NCBI RefSeq assembly: GCF_902459655.1
Contig: NZ_CABPSB010000002.1
Coordinates: forward strand, 124,001-188,000
DNA length: 64,000 bases
Source of the DNA: Pandoraea anhela
Lineage (GTDB): Bacteria; Pseudomonadota; Gammaproteobacteria; Burkholderiales; Burkholderiaceae
Direction: 5' to 3'
Positions 7,205-15,378 of this stretch are shown in pieces. How positions within the stretch are numbered: the first letter of the stretch is position 1; each line of letters begins with the position of its first letter. Under the pieces are notes generated by a model that was given only the letters and a program-made list of their open reading frames with translations, was not told where the DNA came from and made no database searches. The translations under genes were made by a program, and so were the position numbers.

Positions 7205-7789
7205 TCAGTCCGGACAGCGTTCGAGGCCGCCGCTAAGCGCTTGCGTGGCATCGGCCTCGAATGCGTCGACGTCACGCACTTTCAGCCGGAGCCGCAGGGT
7301 GACGGCCTCGTCATAGGCGACGTCGAGCACCTGCGCCGCATGACGCTCCGCCAGCCGGCGCAACGTCGCCTCATGCGCGAATGTGCAGCGATACCGGGGC
7401 TCGACCGTCGGTTCGACAGCGGTGAGCGTCGACAGCTTCAAAGCTTCGCTCACCGCTTGTCCGTACGCTCGCGTGAGTCCGCCCGCGCCGAGCTTGATGC
7501 CACCGTAGTAACGCACGACCACCGCGAATACGTTCGCCAGTCCTTTGTGCATGAGCACGTTGTACATCGGCTTGGCGGCGGTGCCTCCCGGCTCGCCGTC
7601 GTCGTCGAAACCCGATGCGCCATCGCACAACAAAACCCAGCAGTAATGCGTGGCGTTCGGATACCGCACGCGCAGCGCGGCAAGTTCGCGCATGGCCGCC
7701 TCGCGCGAGGCCACGGGCATGACAATGCCGATGAACCGGCTCTTTCTGATGTCCAGCTCGGTCTCCACCGGTGCTGCCAATGCGTACAT
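7205..7789 (-). CDS. YigZ/IMPACT family protein
   Basis: The 194-aa protein matches the YigZ (UPF0029/IMPACT) family. It shows the family core: KSRFIG near residue 16, ATHYCWVLL, then DDGEPGGTAAKPMYNVL and VVVRYYGGIKLGAGGLTRAYG. The second half is the small alpha/beta domain. In eukaryotes the family modulates Gcn2 signalling; the bacterial role is not settled. ATG at 7789 was chosen because it gives the family's normal N-terminus; upstream residues in the same frame look non-coding. It is cytoplasmic and lies in the same direction as phzF, 146 bp downstream. Confidence 0.85.
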   Translation of the reverse strand: MYALAAPVETELDIRKSRFIGIVMPVASREAAMRELAALRVRYPNATHYCWVLLCDGASGFDDDGEPGGTAAKPMYNVLMHKGLANVFAVVVRYYGGIKLGAGGLTRAYGQAVSEALKLSTLTAVEPTVEPRYRCTFAHEATLRRLAERHAAQVLDVAYDEAVTLRLRLKVRDVDAFEADATQALSGGLERCPD

Positions 7790-7935
7790 ACGACTGTTGT
7801 CCCTCGCCCCTGACTTGCCTGCTCGATTGCCTTGCCGGCCCCAGACACCTTCGTGCTGACGTGCTCGATTGCCTGCTCTTGGTGTCCTGGCGCCCCAGTA
7901 CCCTTGGTGCCCTTGTGCCCCGGTGCTCTGATGCC

Positions 7936-8805
7936 TTAGAGACTCACCTCGCCGCGTGCGATTTCGATCACATTTCCACCGACACGAATCTCGCGATTGG
8001 CCGTGACTTCGAGCGTCAGGCGGCACGGACGCTCGATCGCGTCGCCCTGCGACACGCGCGCGCGCACCGGCAGCGGGTATCCCTGCCCGATCAGCCAGCC
8101 GCCCAGATTGGCGCACGCCGATCCCGTGCCCGGATCCTCACTTACGCCGCCGCCCTGCGTCGTGAAGAAGTAGCGCGCCGTGACCTGCAATTCGTCGCCC
8201 GTCCGGTCGTCGATGGAAAACACGTAGCCGGTCTTGCGCTCAAGGCTGGAAAGCGGCCAGCGCTCCAGCTTCGCGCTGTCAGGCTGCGCACGCGCGACCG
8301 CATCGGCATTGCGCACCGGAATCAGCAATTGATCGGCACCGGTGTCGACCCACTGCGGTGATTGCGCGAGGTCGTCGCGCCCCAGACGCACGAGCGCCGC
8401 GATGTCCGAATCCGCCTCGGTCGCCTTCTCGATCTTCGGCTCGCCGGACGAGGGCGCCGTGAGCGTCCAGTGATCGCCCTGCGCCTGCACCGGCACCAGA
8501 CCGGCGGCGAACTGCAACGTCACGTTGTCGCCAATATTGCGCATGGCGCGCAACACGTGGGCCGTGCCGAGCGTCGGGTGCCCCGCGAAGCGCATTTCGT
8601 AACCGGGCGTGAAGATGCGCACGTGAGCGTCGGCGGTCTCGGACGGCAGGATGAACGTCGTCTCGGACAGGTTGAACTGTCGCGCCAGCAATCGCATCTC
8701 GTCGTCGCGCATGCCGCGTGCGTCTTCGAACACGCACAACGGATTGCCACCGAACGTGGATTCGGCGAAGACATTGACGATACGGAAGGCGTAACTGCGG
8801 CTCAT
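7936..8805 (-). CDS. PhzF family isomerase-like protein
   Basis: The 289-aa protein has the PhzF two-lobed fold signature: FAESTFGGNPLCVF near residue 12, the family glutamate in NLSETTFIL, RIFTPGYEMRFAGHPTLGTAH at about 65-85 and EDPGTGSACANLGGWL at about 220. PhzF of phenazine synthesis is an isomerase, but most homologues, probably including this one, have no known substrate. The start at 8805 has TGGAG upstream. It is divergent from the pirin gene at 9204. Confidence 0.85.
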   Translation of the reverse strand: MSRSYAFRIVNVFAESTFGGNPLCVFEDARGMRDDEMRLLARQFNLSETTFILPSETADAHVRIFTPGYEMRFAGHPTLGTAHVLRAMRNIGDNVTLQFAAGLVPVQAQGDHWTLTAPSSGEPKIEKATEADSDIAALVRLGRDDLAQSPQWVDTGADQLLIPVRNADAVARAQPDSAKLERWPLSSLERKTGYVFSIDDRTGDELQVTARYFFTTQGGGVSEDPGTGSACANLGGWLIGQGYPLPVRARVSQGDAIERPCRLTLEVTANREIRVGGNVIEIARGEVSL

Positions 8806-9203
8806 GACGATGCTCCAGTAATGGGTGGCTCGGATCGTGACGCGGCCCCCACACCTCATGAGCATGAGCGACCGCCAGCGGATCAACCTTGCCTGCCGTT
8901 TCTGCCATTGCGCGGGCCGGCTGGCTGACCTTTCGAATGAAGGCTCGTAGTCTCGCACATCGGCGCCTGGCACGCGCACTCCTGCACCGCTTTCGACACG
9001 TTTTGCGCCGCCGTTACCCCGTGCCCTAGGAATCGCCTGTCCCGATGCCGGAAATTCACGCGACGGCACCGCTTCAATTGTCATCTAAAATAGGACAATT
9101 ATTCTCAATTCAGGTGGATTGTGGTTTCCTCAGGGGACTCTAAAATGTCATTCATCGGGGCCACTTAGGCCGATTAACGACACAATGAAGACAGGAGCCC
9201 ATC
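8806..9203. other. Divergent phzF/pirin intergenic region
   Basis: These 398 bp contain no gene I can support. The notable element is the palindrome at 9076-9100. The right part (9050-9115) is locally AT-rich and probably holds the pirin promoter, but no clean -35/-10 pair stands out. A good ribosome binding site, AGGAG (9190-9194), precedes the pirin ATG. Confidence 0.5.
9076..9100. promoter_or_regulatory. AATTGTC-N11-GACAATT palindrome upstream of pirin gene
   Basis: Seven-base arms AATTGTC (9076-9082) and GACAATT (9094-9100) flank 11 bp. The same half-sites with the same 11-bp gap occur at 32392-32416 in front of a LysR gene. It is likely an operator for a LysR-type regulator; the regulator's identity is inferred. 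Confidence 0.5.
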
Positions 9204-9923
9204 ATGCTGGACATCAGAAAAGCTGCGGACCGAGGCGTTGCCGACCATGGCTGGCTGAGCTCGCGCCACACCTTCTCCTTCGCGAATTACTACGATCCGA
9301 AGCAAGTCGGCTTTTCCGATCTGCTCGTGATCAACGACGACCGGGTCGCCCCGGCGCAGGGCTTCGGCAAGCACCCGCACCGCGACATGGAGATTTTTTC
9401 GTACGTGCTCGAAGGCGCGCTCGAACACAAGGACACCATGGGCACAGGATCGGTGATCGAGCCGGGCGACGTGCAATTGATGAGCGCCGGGCGCGGTGTC
9501 GCGCATAGCGAGTTCAACCACTCGCCGACGTCGCCGGTGCACTTCCTGCAAATCTGGATCGTGCCGAACCAGACGGGCATCGCCCCCGAGTATCAGCAAC
9601 AACGCTTCACGCCGGAAGAAAAGCGCGGCCAGTTGCGCAAGATCATCTCGCCGGACGGCAGCGACAACTCGCTGCACATCCATCAGGATGCGCGCGTGTA
9701 TGCCGGATTGTTCGACGGCGACGAGTCGGCCACGCTCACGCTCGCACCGAACCGCTACGCCTATGTGCACGTGGCACGCGGCAGCGTCAGTGTGAACGGT
9801 GTGGCGCTGGGTGAAGGGGATGGTGTGCGGGTGCGTGACGAAACCGCGCTCACGCTCGCCAACGGCAGCGACGCCGAAGTGCTCGTGTTCGATCTCCGTC
9901 CGGTGGAAACGCCCGATTTTTAA
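9204..9923 (+). CDS. Pirin family protein (YhhW-like)
   Basis: The 239-aa protein is a bicupin of the pirin/YhhW group. The metal ligands are visible in the first cupin: FGKHPHRDMEIFSYVLEGALEHKD at about 52-75 (His, His, Glu), and a later HSEFNHS. The opening SRHTFSFANYYDP is diagnostic of the family. Some members have quercetin 2,3-dioxygenase activity and others act as redox-sensitive cofactors, so the substrate is open. It is probably cytoplasmic. A perfect palindrome 104 bp upstream suggests control by a LysR-type protein. Confidence 0.85.
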   Translation: MLDIRKAADRGVADHGWLSSRHTFSFANYYDPKQVGFSDLLVINDDRVAPAQGFGKHPHRDMEIFSYVLEGALEHKDTMGTGSVIEPGDVQLMSAGRGVAHSEFNHSPTSPVHFLQIWIVPNQTGIAPEYQQQRFTPEEKRGQLRKIISPDGSDNSLHIHQDARVYAGLFDGDESATLTLAPNRYAYVHVARGSVSVNGVALGEGDGVRVRDETALTLANGSDAEVLVFDLRPVETPDF

Positions 9924-10013
9924 GACGGCGCGACACGCAACGGGTGGATGCGGCGTACGGACAGCTTCCCGCCGTGCGCCGCCCCTCGGACACCGCCTTC
10001 CCTCGGTGTCCAC

Positions 10014-10049
10014 GCGGCCGGTACCTCAGGGTGCCGGCCGCTTCTTTTT
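10014..10049 (+). terminator. Terminator of pirin gene
   Basis: GCGGCCGG (10014-10021) pairs with CCGGCCGC (10034-10041), the stem extends inward by ACC/GGT, and TTCTTTTT follows. Confidence 0.75.
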
Positions 10050-10120
10050 GGGCCGGCGCCGGATGCTCGCGCAAGTCAATACCTCGCGCGACACGCTCGC
10101 TTGCGCGTGTGCCCGACCGC

Positions 10121-10642
10121 TCAAGCCGCGTGCATCGTCAACGAGCACGCGTCGCCGCGTAAGTCACGGCTGACTGTCACGCGCGAGAGTCCCAAGAGAT
10201 GCGGCGCCAGCGCGCGCCAGATGAAGGCGCACAAGTTCTCCAGGGTGGCCGGCCCCAGCCCGGCAACATCGTCGAGCAGACGATGATCGAGGCGTTGGCT
10301 CACGCGCGCGAGCACAACGTCCAGTTGCCCGAGATCGACCACCATGCCCGACTCGCCGGTCGGCACGCCCGTCACTTCGACCGTCGCCCGGTAACTATGG
10401 CCGTGAATGCGACGACTCGCGTCCATGCTCGGCAGGTCGATATCGCGGCGGTTGAGCGTATGCGCCGCTTCGAAAACGAAGCTGCGCGACAACGTGAACT
10501 GCGCTCGCGTGCCGGACGACGCATGCGTGCGTGCGCGGCGCGGCGCCGTTCGATTCAGTGAGCGCTCACGTGGCTCAGATAACGCTTGGGACAGATGCGA
10601 CGCACGCATGCCCGTGGCCTTCGGCGCACGCTCGCGACTCAT
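10121..10642 (-). CDS. 6-pyruvoyl-tetrahydropterin synthase/QueD-like protein
   Basis: The 173-aa protein belongs to COG0720. Zinc-ligand histidines are visible in FEAAHTL and [11 protein letters not shown], followed by GMVVDLGQL and the conserved LDHRLLDD. An N-terminal extension of about 45 basic residues precedes the domain, so the true start may be internal. The catalytic cysteine normally four residues before HGH is replaced by serine (SRRIHGH), so standard QueD activity is doubtful. The ATG at 10642 overlaps the GTPase stop (ATGA), tying the gene to metal homeostasis; a zinc-sparing or altered pterin role is inference. Confidence 0.75.
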   Translation of the reverse strand: MSRERAPKATGMRASHLSQALSEPRERSLNRTAPRRARTHASSGTRAQFTLSRSFVFEAAHTLNRRDIDLPSMDASRRIHGHSYRATVEVTGVPTGESGMVVDLGQLDVVLARVSQRLDHRLLDDVAGLGPATLENLCAFIWRALAPHLLGLSRVTVSRDLRGDACSLTMHAA

Positions 10643-11925
10643 GCGCTCACGCCCACGGCATCTTCCGCGCCCGCGTCTTCCGCCATTTCCAGCGGCAATG
10701 CGTGATCCGCGTCACGCCACGCGGCGTCGCCCTGCGCCAGTTCGACAACGCTCAGGCGACATGCCTGAAATGCTTTCTCGATGGCGTCGCGATCGAGATC
10801 GCGTCCGATGAAGACCACTTCATTGATACGGTCGCCCCACGGCGCCTCCCAATTCGCTTCGATGGCCGTTCGCTGCGGATCACCGACGGGCGGCCATTGC
10901 TCGGGGTCGGCCGCAGCCCACCATTGGCCGATCGCTTCGAGCGTTGCCGTATTGCCGGCACGCGAATAGGCCAGCGCCCACGCCGGGCGATTCGCGGCCC
11001 AGACGTACCCTTTCGCACGAATCAGGCCGTCGAACGGCATCGACATGAACGACGCGAAACGCGCCGGATGCATCGGCTCGCGCTGACGCAGCACGAAGCT
11101 CGAAACGCCGTAGGTATCGGCCTCCGAGTCATGTTCACCCGCGAGCGCCTGCGCCCAACCCGCCATCTGCTCGGCGCGATCGGGATTGAAGCGGCCGGTG
11201 CCCAGCACCTCGTTGAGCGGCACTTGCCCGCGGTCGCCGAGCACGATTTTGGCCGAGGGATTCAGACCGGTGATCAGCGCCTTGACGGCGTCGAGTTGCG
11301 ACGCGTCGACGCAATCCACCTTGCTCACCACGACCACGTCGGCGAACTCGATCTGCTCGGTGAGCAGCTCCGCGAGACGTCGCTCGTCTTCCTCGCCCGC
11401 GACTTCGCCACGTTGCGCGAGCGTATCCAGTCCGTTGAAGTCCTGAAGCACGTGCAAGGCGTCGACGACCGTGACCATCGTGTCCAGACGTGCGACATCC
11501 GCCAGCGATTGCCCGGCCTCGTCACGGAATTCGAAGGTCGCCGCCACGGGCATCGGCTCGGCAATGCCGGTCGATTCGATGAGCAAATAGTCGAAGCGTC
11601 CATCCTGCGCAAGTTCGCGCACGGCGATCAGCAAGTCCTCGCGCAGCGTGCAGCAGATGCAACCGTTGCTCATCTCGACGAGACGCTCTTCGGTGCGCGA
11701 GAGCGCCGCCCCGGCGTTGATCGCCCCGCGCTCGACGAACGAGGCGTCGATGTTCACCTCGCTCATGTCGTTCACGAGGACGGCCACACGCAGGCCATCG
11801 CGATTGCGCAGCACATGATTGAGCAGTGTGGTCTTGCCGGCGCCAAGAAATCCGGAGAGCACCGTCACGGGAAGACGACGGTCCTTTTGATCGGGTTGAC
11901 CGGTGGAAGCGAGCGGGTGAGTCAT
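10639..11925 (-). CDS. COG0523 family metallochaperone GTPase
   Basis: The 428-aa protein is a CobW/COG0523 GTPase. The Walker A is GFLGAGKTT at 25-33, the family metal motif is CICC at 89-92 ([12 protein letters not shown]), then ESTGIAEP and [10 protein letters not shown] (the NKXD-like position). The C-terminal CobW_C domain follows from about residue 270. Such proteins insert or traffic zinc or other metals. The start at 11925 gives the normal N-terminus; the frame extends further upstream without support. It lies directly before the pterin-synthase-like gene, and upstream twin palindromes suggest control by a metal sensor such as Zur. Confidence 0.85.
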   Translation of the reverse strand: MTHPLASTGQPDQKDRRLPVTVLSGFLGAGKTTLLNHVLRNRDGLRVAVLVNDMSEVNIDASFVERGAINAGAALSRTEERLVEMSNGCICCTLREDLLIAVRELAQDGRFDYLLIESTGIAEPMPVAATFEFRDEAGQSLADVARLDTMVTVVDALHVLQDFNGLDTLAQRGEVAGEEDERRLAELLTEQIEFADVVVVSKVDCVDASQLDAVKALITGLNPSAKIVLGDRGQVPLNEVLGTGRFNPDRAEQMAGWAQALAGEHDSEADTYGVSSFVLRQREPMHPARFASFMSMPFDGLIRAKGYVWAANRPAWALAYSRAGNTATLEAIGQWWAAADPEQWPPVGDPQRTAIEANWEAPWGDRINEVVFIGRDLDRDAIEKAFQACRLSVVELAQGDAAWRDADHALPLEMAEDAGAEDAVGVSA

Positions 11926-12265
11926 GACAACAAAGTCCTGTGTTTTGGGGGCAGGCTTTCGCCCGAAGGATGCGCGCCGACGACTTCTCATCGGGATGAC
12001 GCCCCGCGCCGGCGCCTGGGAAGACCGGCACAGCGGGTGGTGACGCCGTTGGCGCGCGCCGTTCGGGGGGGACCGGCGCGACGTCACGCCATCGCGGGCG
12101 CGTCGGCGCGCATTCGTGGCGATGCCAGCCAACCACCGGACATCGCATGGCGGAGGATTCCTGCCGTGTCGGCAAGCCGCCGGCGATGACCTGTGGCCAT
12201 GCCTGCCTCGCTTGCCGTCACCGCACGTTTCGCAGCCGCACTAACATCGCTAACATCGTCTACAT

Positions 12266-12280
12266 GCAACACAGTTGCAA
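12266..12280. promoter_or_regulatory. Metal-regulator-type palindrome, site 1
   Basis: TGCAAC-ACA-GTTGCA is a perfect 6+3+6 palindrome between the divergent COG0523 GTPase and copC genes. A twin lies at 12314-12328. A Zur or related Fur-family site is suggested by the gene context, not proven. Confidence 0.5.
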
Positions 12281-12313
12281 TATTGCGCGATGATACGGCG
12301 GCCATCCGTATTT

Positions 12314-12328
12314 TGCAACTGAGTTGCA
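12314..12328. promoter_or_regulatory. Metal-regulator-type palindrome, site 2
   Basis: TGCAAC-TGA-GTTGCA has the same arms and 3-bp gap as the site at 12266, with centres 48 bp apart. It lies closer to copC. The rest of the 11926-12684 gap holds no gene I can support. Confidence 0.5.
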
Positions 12329-12684
12329 CATAACCGACATTTCCTTGGGTGATAGGCTTTCTGGTCGTCAGCCGTCAAGTTCGCCACCCGAAACCCGCGG
12401 AAGCGGCGCGACACTTTGCCGCGCCGCCGCGTGGCGAAGGGAACCCGCGAGTCGCAGCGCCGGTCTGCAAGGTCTGCGATACTGCGCAGGCAGCGCAGTT
12501 TGCGTACATCCTGCGGGCGCTTCGGTGGTGTCCGACCCCGTGCTTCTGCCCCGTGGTTCTGCCATGGAGTGCGGCGGCATTGCGATGTTTGCGGCGTCTG
12601 TCTCACGACATCCCCGCAACGACGTCCTGCCGCCGTTGCCTTACCGATGACTTTGCGATCTTCTCGTTCTTACCCGAATCCCAT

Positions 12685-13101
12685 ATGCGTACTTCCAAGC
12701 TCGTCTCCCACGCAGCCCGCCCTCGCCGTGCCAACGGCCTGCGTCGCGCCGTCCAAGGTCTCGCCATGGCGGCCGCCATCGGCCTGACCGGTCTCTCGCA
12801 GGGCGCGTGGGCGCATGCGCACCTCGCGTCGAGCGAGCCGGCCGCCCAGGCAACGGTCGAGGCCCCGAAGGCGGTACGCGTGACGTTCGACTCGGCGCTC
12901 GAAGGCGCGCTCTCCAAGCTCACCGTCGTCAATGCGAAGGGCAAGGCCGTCACCGACGCCAAGCCCGAACTCGACGCGGCGCGCAAGACCCTCACGCTCG
13001 CCGTTCCCGCGCTGGCGGCCGGTGACTATCAGGCGAACTGGGTCGCCGTGGCCAGCGACGGCCATCGCACCCAAGGCAACTTCAAGTTCACCGTGAAGTG
13101 A
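12685..13101 (+). CDS. copC: Periplasmic copper-binding protein CopC
   Basis: The 138-aa protein has an Arg-rich N-terminus and signal peptide with cleavage after GAWA, leaving a mature N-terminus HAHLASSEPA. The N-terminal His is the Cu(II) ligand of CopC proteins. The beta-barrel domain continues with AVRVTFDSALEGALSKLTV and closes with VASDGHRTQGNFKFTV, supplying the second His. The start at 12685 is the one that gives a proper signal peptide, although no strong ribosome binding site precedes it. Its stop overlaps the copD start by one base, so the pair should be co-translated. It shares an upstream region with the metal GTPase. Confidence 0.85.
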   Translation: MRTSKLVSHAARPRRANGLRRAVQGLAMAAAIGLTGLSQGAWAHAHLASSEPAAQATVEAPKAVRVTFDSALEGALSKLTVVNAKGKAVTDAKPELDAARKTLTLAVPALAAGDYQANWVAVASDGHRTQGNFKFTVK

Positions 13102-14090
13102 TGTCGGCGGACCTGGCCGCCGGGACCTGGCAGCCCGCCACGGCGGGCCTGCTCGATCTCGCGCTGGCGCTCGCCCTCGGCGTATTGCTGCTACGAAGCC
13201 CGCACGCGGTGCGGCGAGGGCTCACCCTGCGTGTGCTGCCCGCTTTCGCGGCGGGGTTGGCGCTGCTCGCGTGGCTCGCCTACGTGCTTGCGAGCACCGA
13301 GGCGATGACCGGCGGCGATTGGGAAACCTTGTCCGCCATGGCCGGCGATGTATGGCTGGTGCTCACGCAATCGCATTTCGGCCGCGCGCAGTGGATCGCC
13401 GGCCTCGGCGCCGCGCTGCTGTGTGCGGGCGCATGGGCGTGGTACGACGCGCGGCGGCGCCTGCGCGCCGTCATGCCCGTCGCGGACGATCCGCGTGACC
13501 GGCATCGCCGTCGCGAGCATCGTCAGGAACGTTACGCCCGTGGGGTCTACGCAGCCGGTGCGGTAATTCTCGCGCTGGCGCGGGCGGGCACCGGGCATGC
13601 GGCCGATGCCGTCACGCCGTGGCTCGCCATCGGCATTCATACGCTGCACGTCGCGGCGGCGGCGGCGTGGACCGGCGCGTTGCTCGTTGCCGGATGCGCG
13701 ATTCCCGGCTGGCGGCACTGGCCCGTCGGCGCGCGTGCGGCCTACGGCGACCGGTTGTCGTCCGTCGCGACACTGGCCATGGTCGTCGCGCTGGTGACGG
13801 GGGCCTTCAACGCGTGGCGAACGCTCGGCGAGAATGCCTCGCTGTGGTTTTCGGCGCAAAATGCGCCTTATCTGGCGTGGCTCGTGACGAAACTCGTGCT
13901 CGTCGCGTGCGCCGCCCTGCTGGGGGCATGGAATCGCTGGCACTTTCTGCCGCGTCTGGCGCTCGACACCGGCGAGACGCCGTTCGACACGACCGCCTTC
14001 GCGCGCGTGGTAGCCGTCGAGGCGCTCGTTCTGGTGATGGTGATGAGCCTTGCCGCGAAACTCGGCACGACCATGCCGCCCGGCGTCTGA
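13101..14090 (+). CDS. copD: Copper resistance membrane protein CopD
   Basis: The 329-aa integral membrane protein has about eight hydrophobic segments. The CopD domain is the second half: WLAIGIHTLHVAAAAAWTGALLVAG near residue 180, GAFNAWRTLG near 235, YLAWLVTKLVLVACAALLGAWNRW near 255-280. Conserved His (IHTLHV) and the AWNRWHFLPRL motif fit copper handling at the inner membrane. ATG 13101 shares one base with the copC stop; a GTG at 13098 is also possible. With CopC it probably forms a copper uptake or delivery pair. Confidence 0.85.
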   Translation: MSADLAAGTWQPATAGLLDLALALALGVLLLRSPHAVRRGLTLRVLPAFAAGLALLAWLAYVLASTEAMTGGDWETLSAMAGDVWLVLTQSHFGRAQWIAGLGAALLCAGAWAWYDARRRLRAVMPVADDPRDRHRRREHRQERYARGVYAAGAVILALARAGTGHAADAVTPWLAIGIHTLHVAAAAAWTGALLVAGCAIPGWRHWPVGARAAYGDRLSSVATLAMVVALVTGAFNAWRTLGENASLWFSAQNAPYLAWLVTKLVLVACAALLGAWNRWHFLPRLALDTGETPFDTTAFARVVAVEALVLVMVMSLAAKLGTTMPPGV

Positions 14091-14102
14091 CGGCATTCGT
14101 CG

Positions 14103-14117
14103 AATTCAATAGCAAGA
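14103..14117 (+). promoter_or_regulatory. Ada box
   Basis: AATTCAATAGCAAGA keeps the A box AAT, a 6-bp gap and the B box GCAA, and differs from the E. coli ada operator only in the gap. It lies about 45-55 bp upstream of the start predicted from a -10-like TAGACT at 14147-14152, the expected place for activation by methylated Ada. Confidence 0.55.
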
Positions 14118-14120
14118 AAC

Positions 14121-14145
14121 GGAGCGCAGCAACGCGACGCGCTCC
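14121..14145 (+). terminator. Hairpin between copD and ada
   Basis: GGAGCGC (14121-14127) pairs with GCGCTCC (14139-14145). There is no T tract, so it may be a weak terminator for copD or a structure at the ada promoter. Confidence 0.3.
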
Positions 14146-14187
14146 CTAGACTGAAGGCAAGTCATCAGTCCTCGGGAGATCCTCGCG

Positions 14188-15378
14188 ATGCAACCTCATC
14201 CTATGACCGCAAAACGTCCGTCGATGCCGCGCAGTGATGCCGCAAGTCAGCGTCAGGTCAAGTCTGACGGACGTGCTTCATCTGCCGCATCAAGCCAACC
14301 CCGCTACGCCACCGACGACGCCCGATGGGCCGCCGTCGTCGCGCGCGACAAGCAGGCGGACGGCGAATTCTTCTACTCGGTGCGCACCACCGGCGTGTAT
14401 TGTCGTCCGTCGTGCGGCGCACGCCTCGCCCGGCGGGAAAACGTGGCGTTCCATCCCGATACGGCATCGGCGCAGCGGGCCGGCTTTCGTCCGTGCAAGC
14501 GTTGCAAGCCCGATCAGGACGCGCCCGAGGCGCGCCATGCCGCCCTGGTGACGGCCGCCTGCCGCCAGATCGAGACGGCCGATGTACCGCCAACGCTGGA
14601 GACGCTCGCCGCGCAGGCGGGTCTCAGCCCGCACTACTTCCACCGGCTGTTCCGCTCGGTGACGGGAGTCACGCCGCGCGCTTACGCGAATGCCCGCCGT
14701 GCCGAACGCGTGCGCGACGCACTGCCTGCCGCCGCGAGCGTGACGTCGGCTTACTACGACGCAGGCTTCAACTCCAACGGCCGCTTCTACGCCAGTGCCG
14801 ATGCCCTGCTCGGCATGAAGCCCGCTGCGTTCCGTGCGGGCGGCAAAGCCGAGTCGATTCGCTTCGCGGTCGCGCAGTGCTCGCTCGGCGCGCTGCTGGT
14901 CGCGGCGACGCCGCGCGGTCTGTGCGCGATCTCGCTCGGCGACGATCCGGACGCACTCGTGCGCGAATTGCAGGACCGTTTCCCGCAAGCCGAACTCGTG
15001 GGCGCCGACGCCGAATTCGAGCGCTGGGTGGCGCAGGTCGTGGGCTTCGTGGAGTCACCGCACGTCGGCCTGTCGCTGCCGCTCGACGTGCGCGGCACAG
15101 CGTTCCAGCAACGCGTATGGCAAGCGCTGCGCGACGTGCCCGCCGGCGAGACGGCAAGCTACGCGCAGATCGCCGAGCGCATCGGGTCGCCTCGCGCCGT
15201 ACGTGCCGTGGCACAGGCCTGCGCGTCGAATACCCTGGCCGTGGCGATTCCCTGCCACCGAATCGTGCGCAACGACGGCGCACTCTCGGGGTACCGCTGG
15301 GGTGTCGAGCGCAAGCGCGCGTTGCTCGCGCATGAGCGCGACGAACGTGGCGACGCCGACGCGAAGGGCACGCGATGA
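14188..15378 (+). CDS. ada: Ada: methylphosphotriester/O6-alkylguanine methyltransferase and regulator
   Basis: The 396-aa protein has the full Ada layout. The N-terminal zinc domain shows VYCRPSC and FRPCKRC, supplying the four cysteines including the phosphotriester methyl acceptor. An AraC-type helix-turn-helix follows at about 125-205. The C-terminal DNA methyltransferase ends with AVAIPCHRIVRNDGALSGYRWG, whose PCHR cysteine accepts the O6 methyl group. The first 40 residues are a low-complexity extension, so M12 is an alternative start. It heads the adaptive-response operon, and the Ada box upstream supports autoactivation. Confidence 0.9.
   Translation: MQPHPMTAKRPSMPRSDAASQRQVKSDGRASSAASSQPRYATDDARWAAVVARDKQADGEFFYSVRTTGVYCRPSCGARLARRENVAFHPDTASAQRAGFRPCKRCKPDQDAPEARHAALVTAACRQIETADVPPTLETLAAQAGLSPHYFHRLFRSVTGVTPRAYANARRAERVRDALPAAASVTSAYYDAGFNSNGRFYASADALLGMKPAAFRAGGKAESIRFAVAQCSLGALLVAATPRGLCAISLGDDPDALVRELQDRFPQAELVGADAEFERWVAQVVGFVESPHVGLSLPLDVRGTAFQQRVWQALRDVPAGETASYAQIAERIGSPRAVRAVAQACASNTLAVAIPCHRIVRNDGALSGYRWGVERKRALLAHERDERGDADAKGTR

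Noticed and set aside
12250-12606. A 118-codon minus-strand frame between the metal operons
   Set aside because: It overlaps the twin palindromes, is Arg/Cys-rich and has no domain or ribosome binding site.
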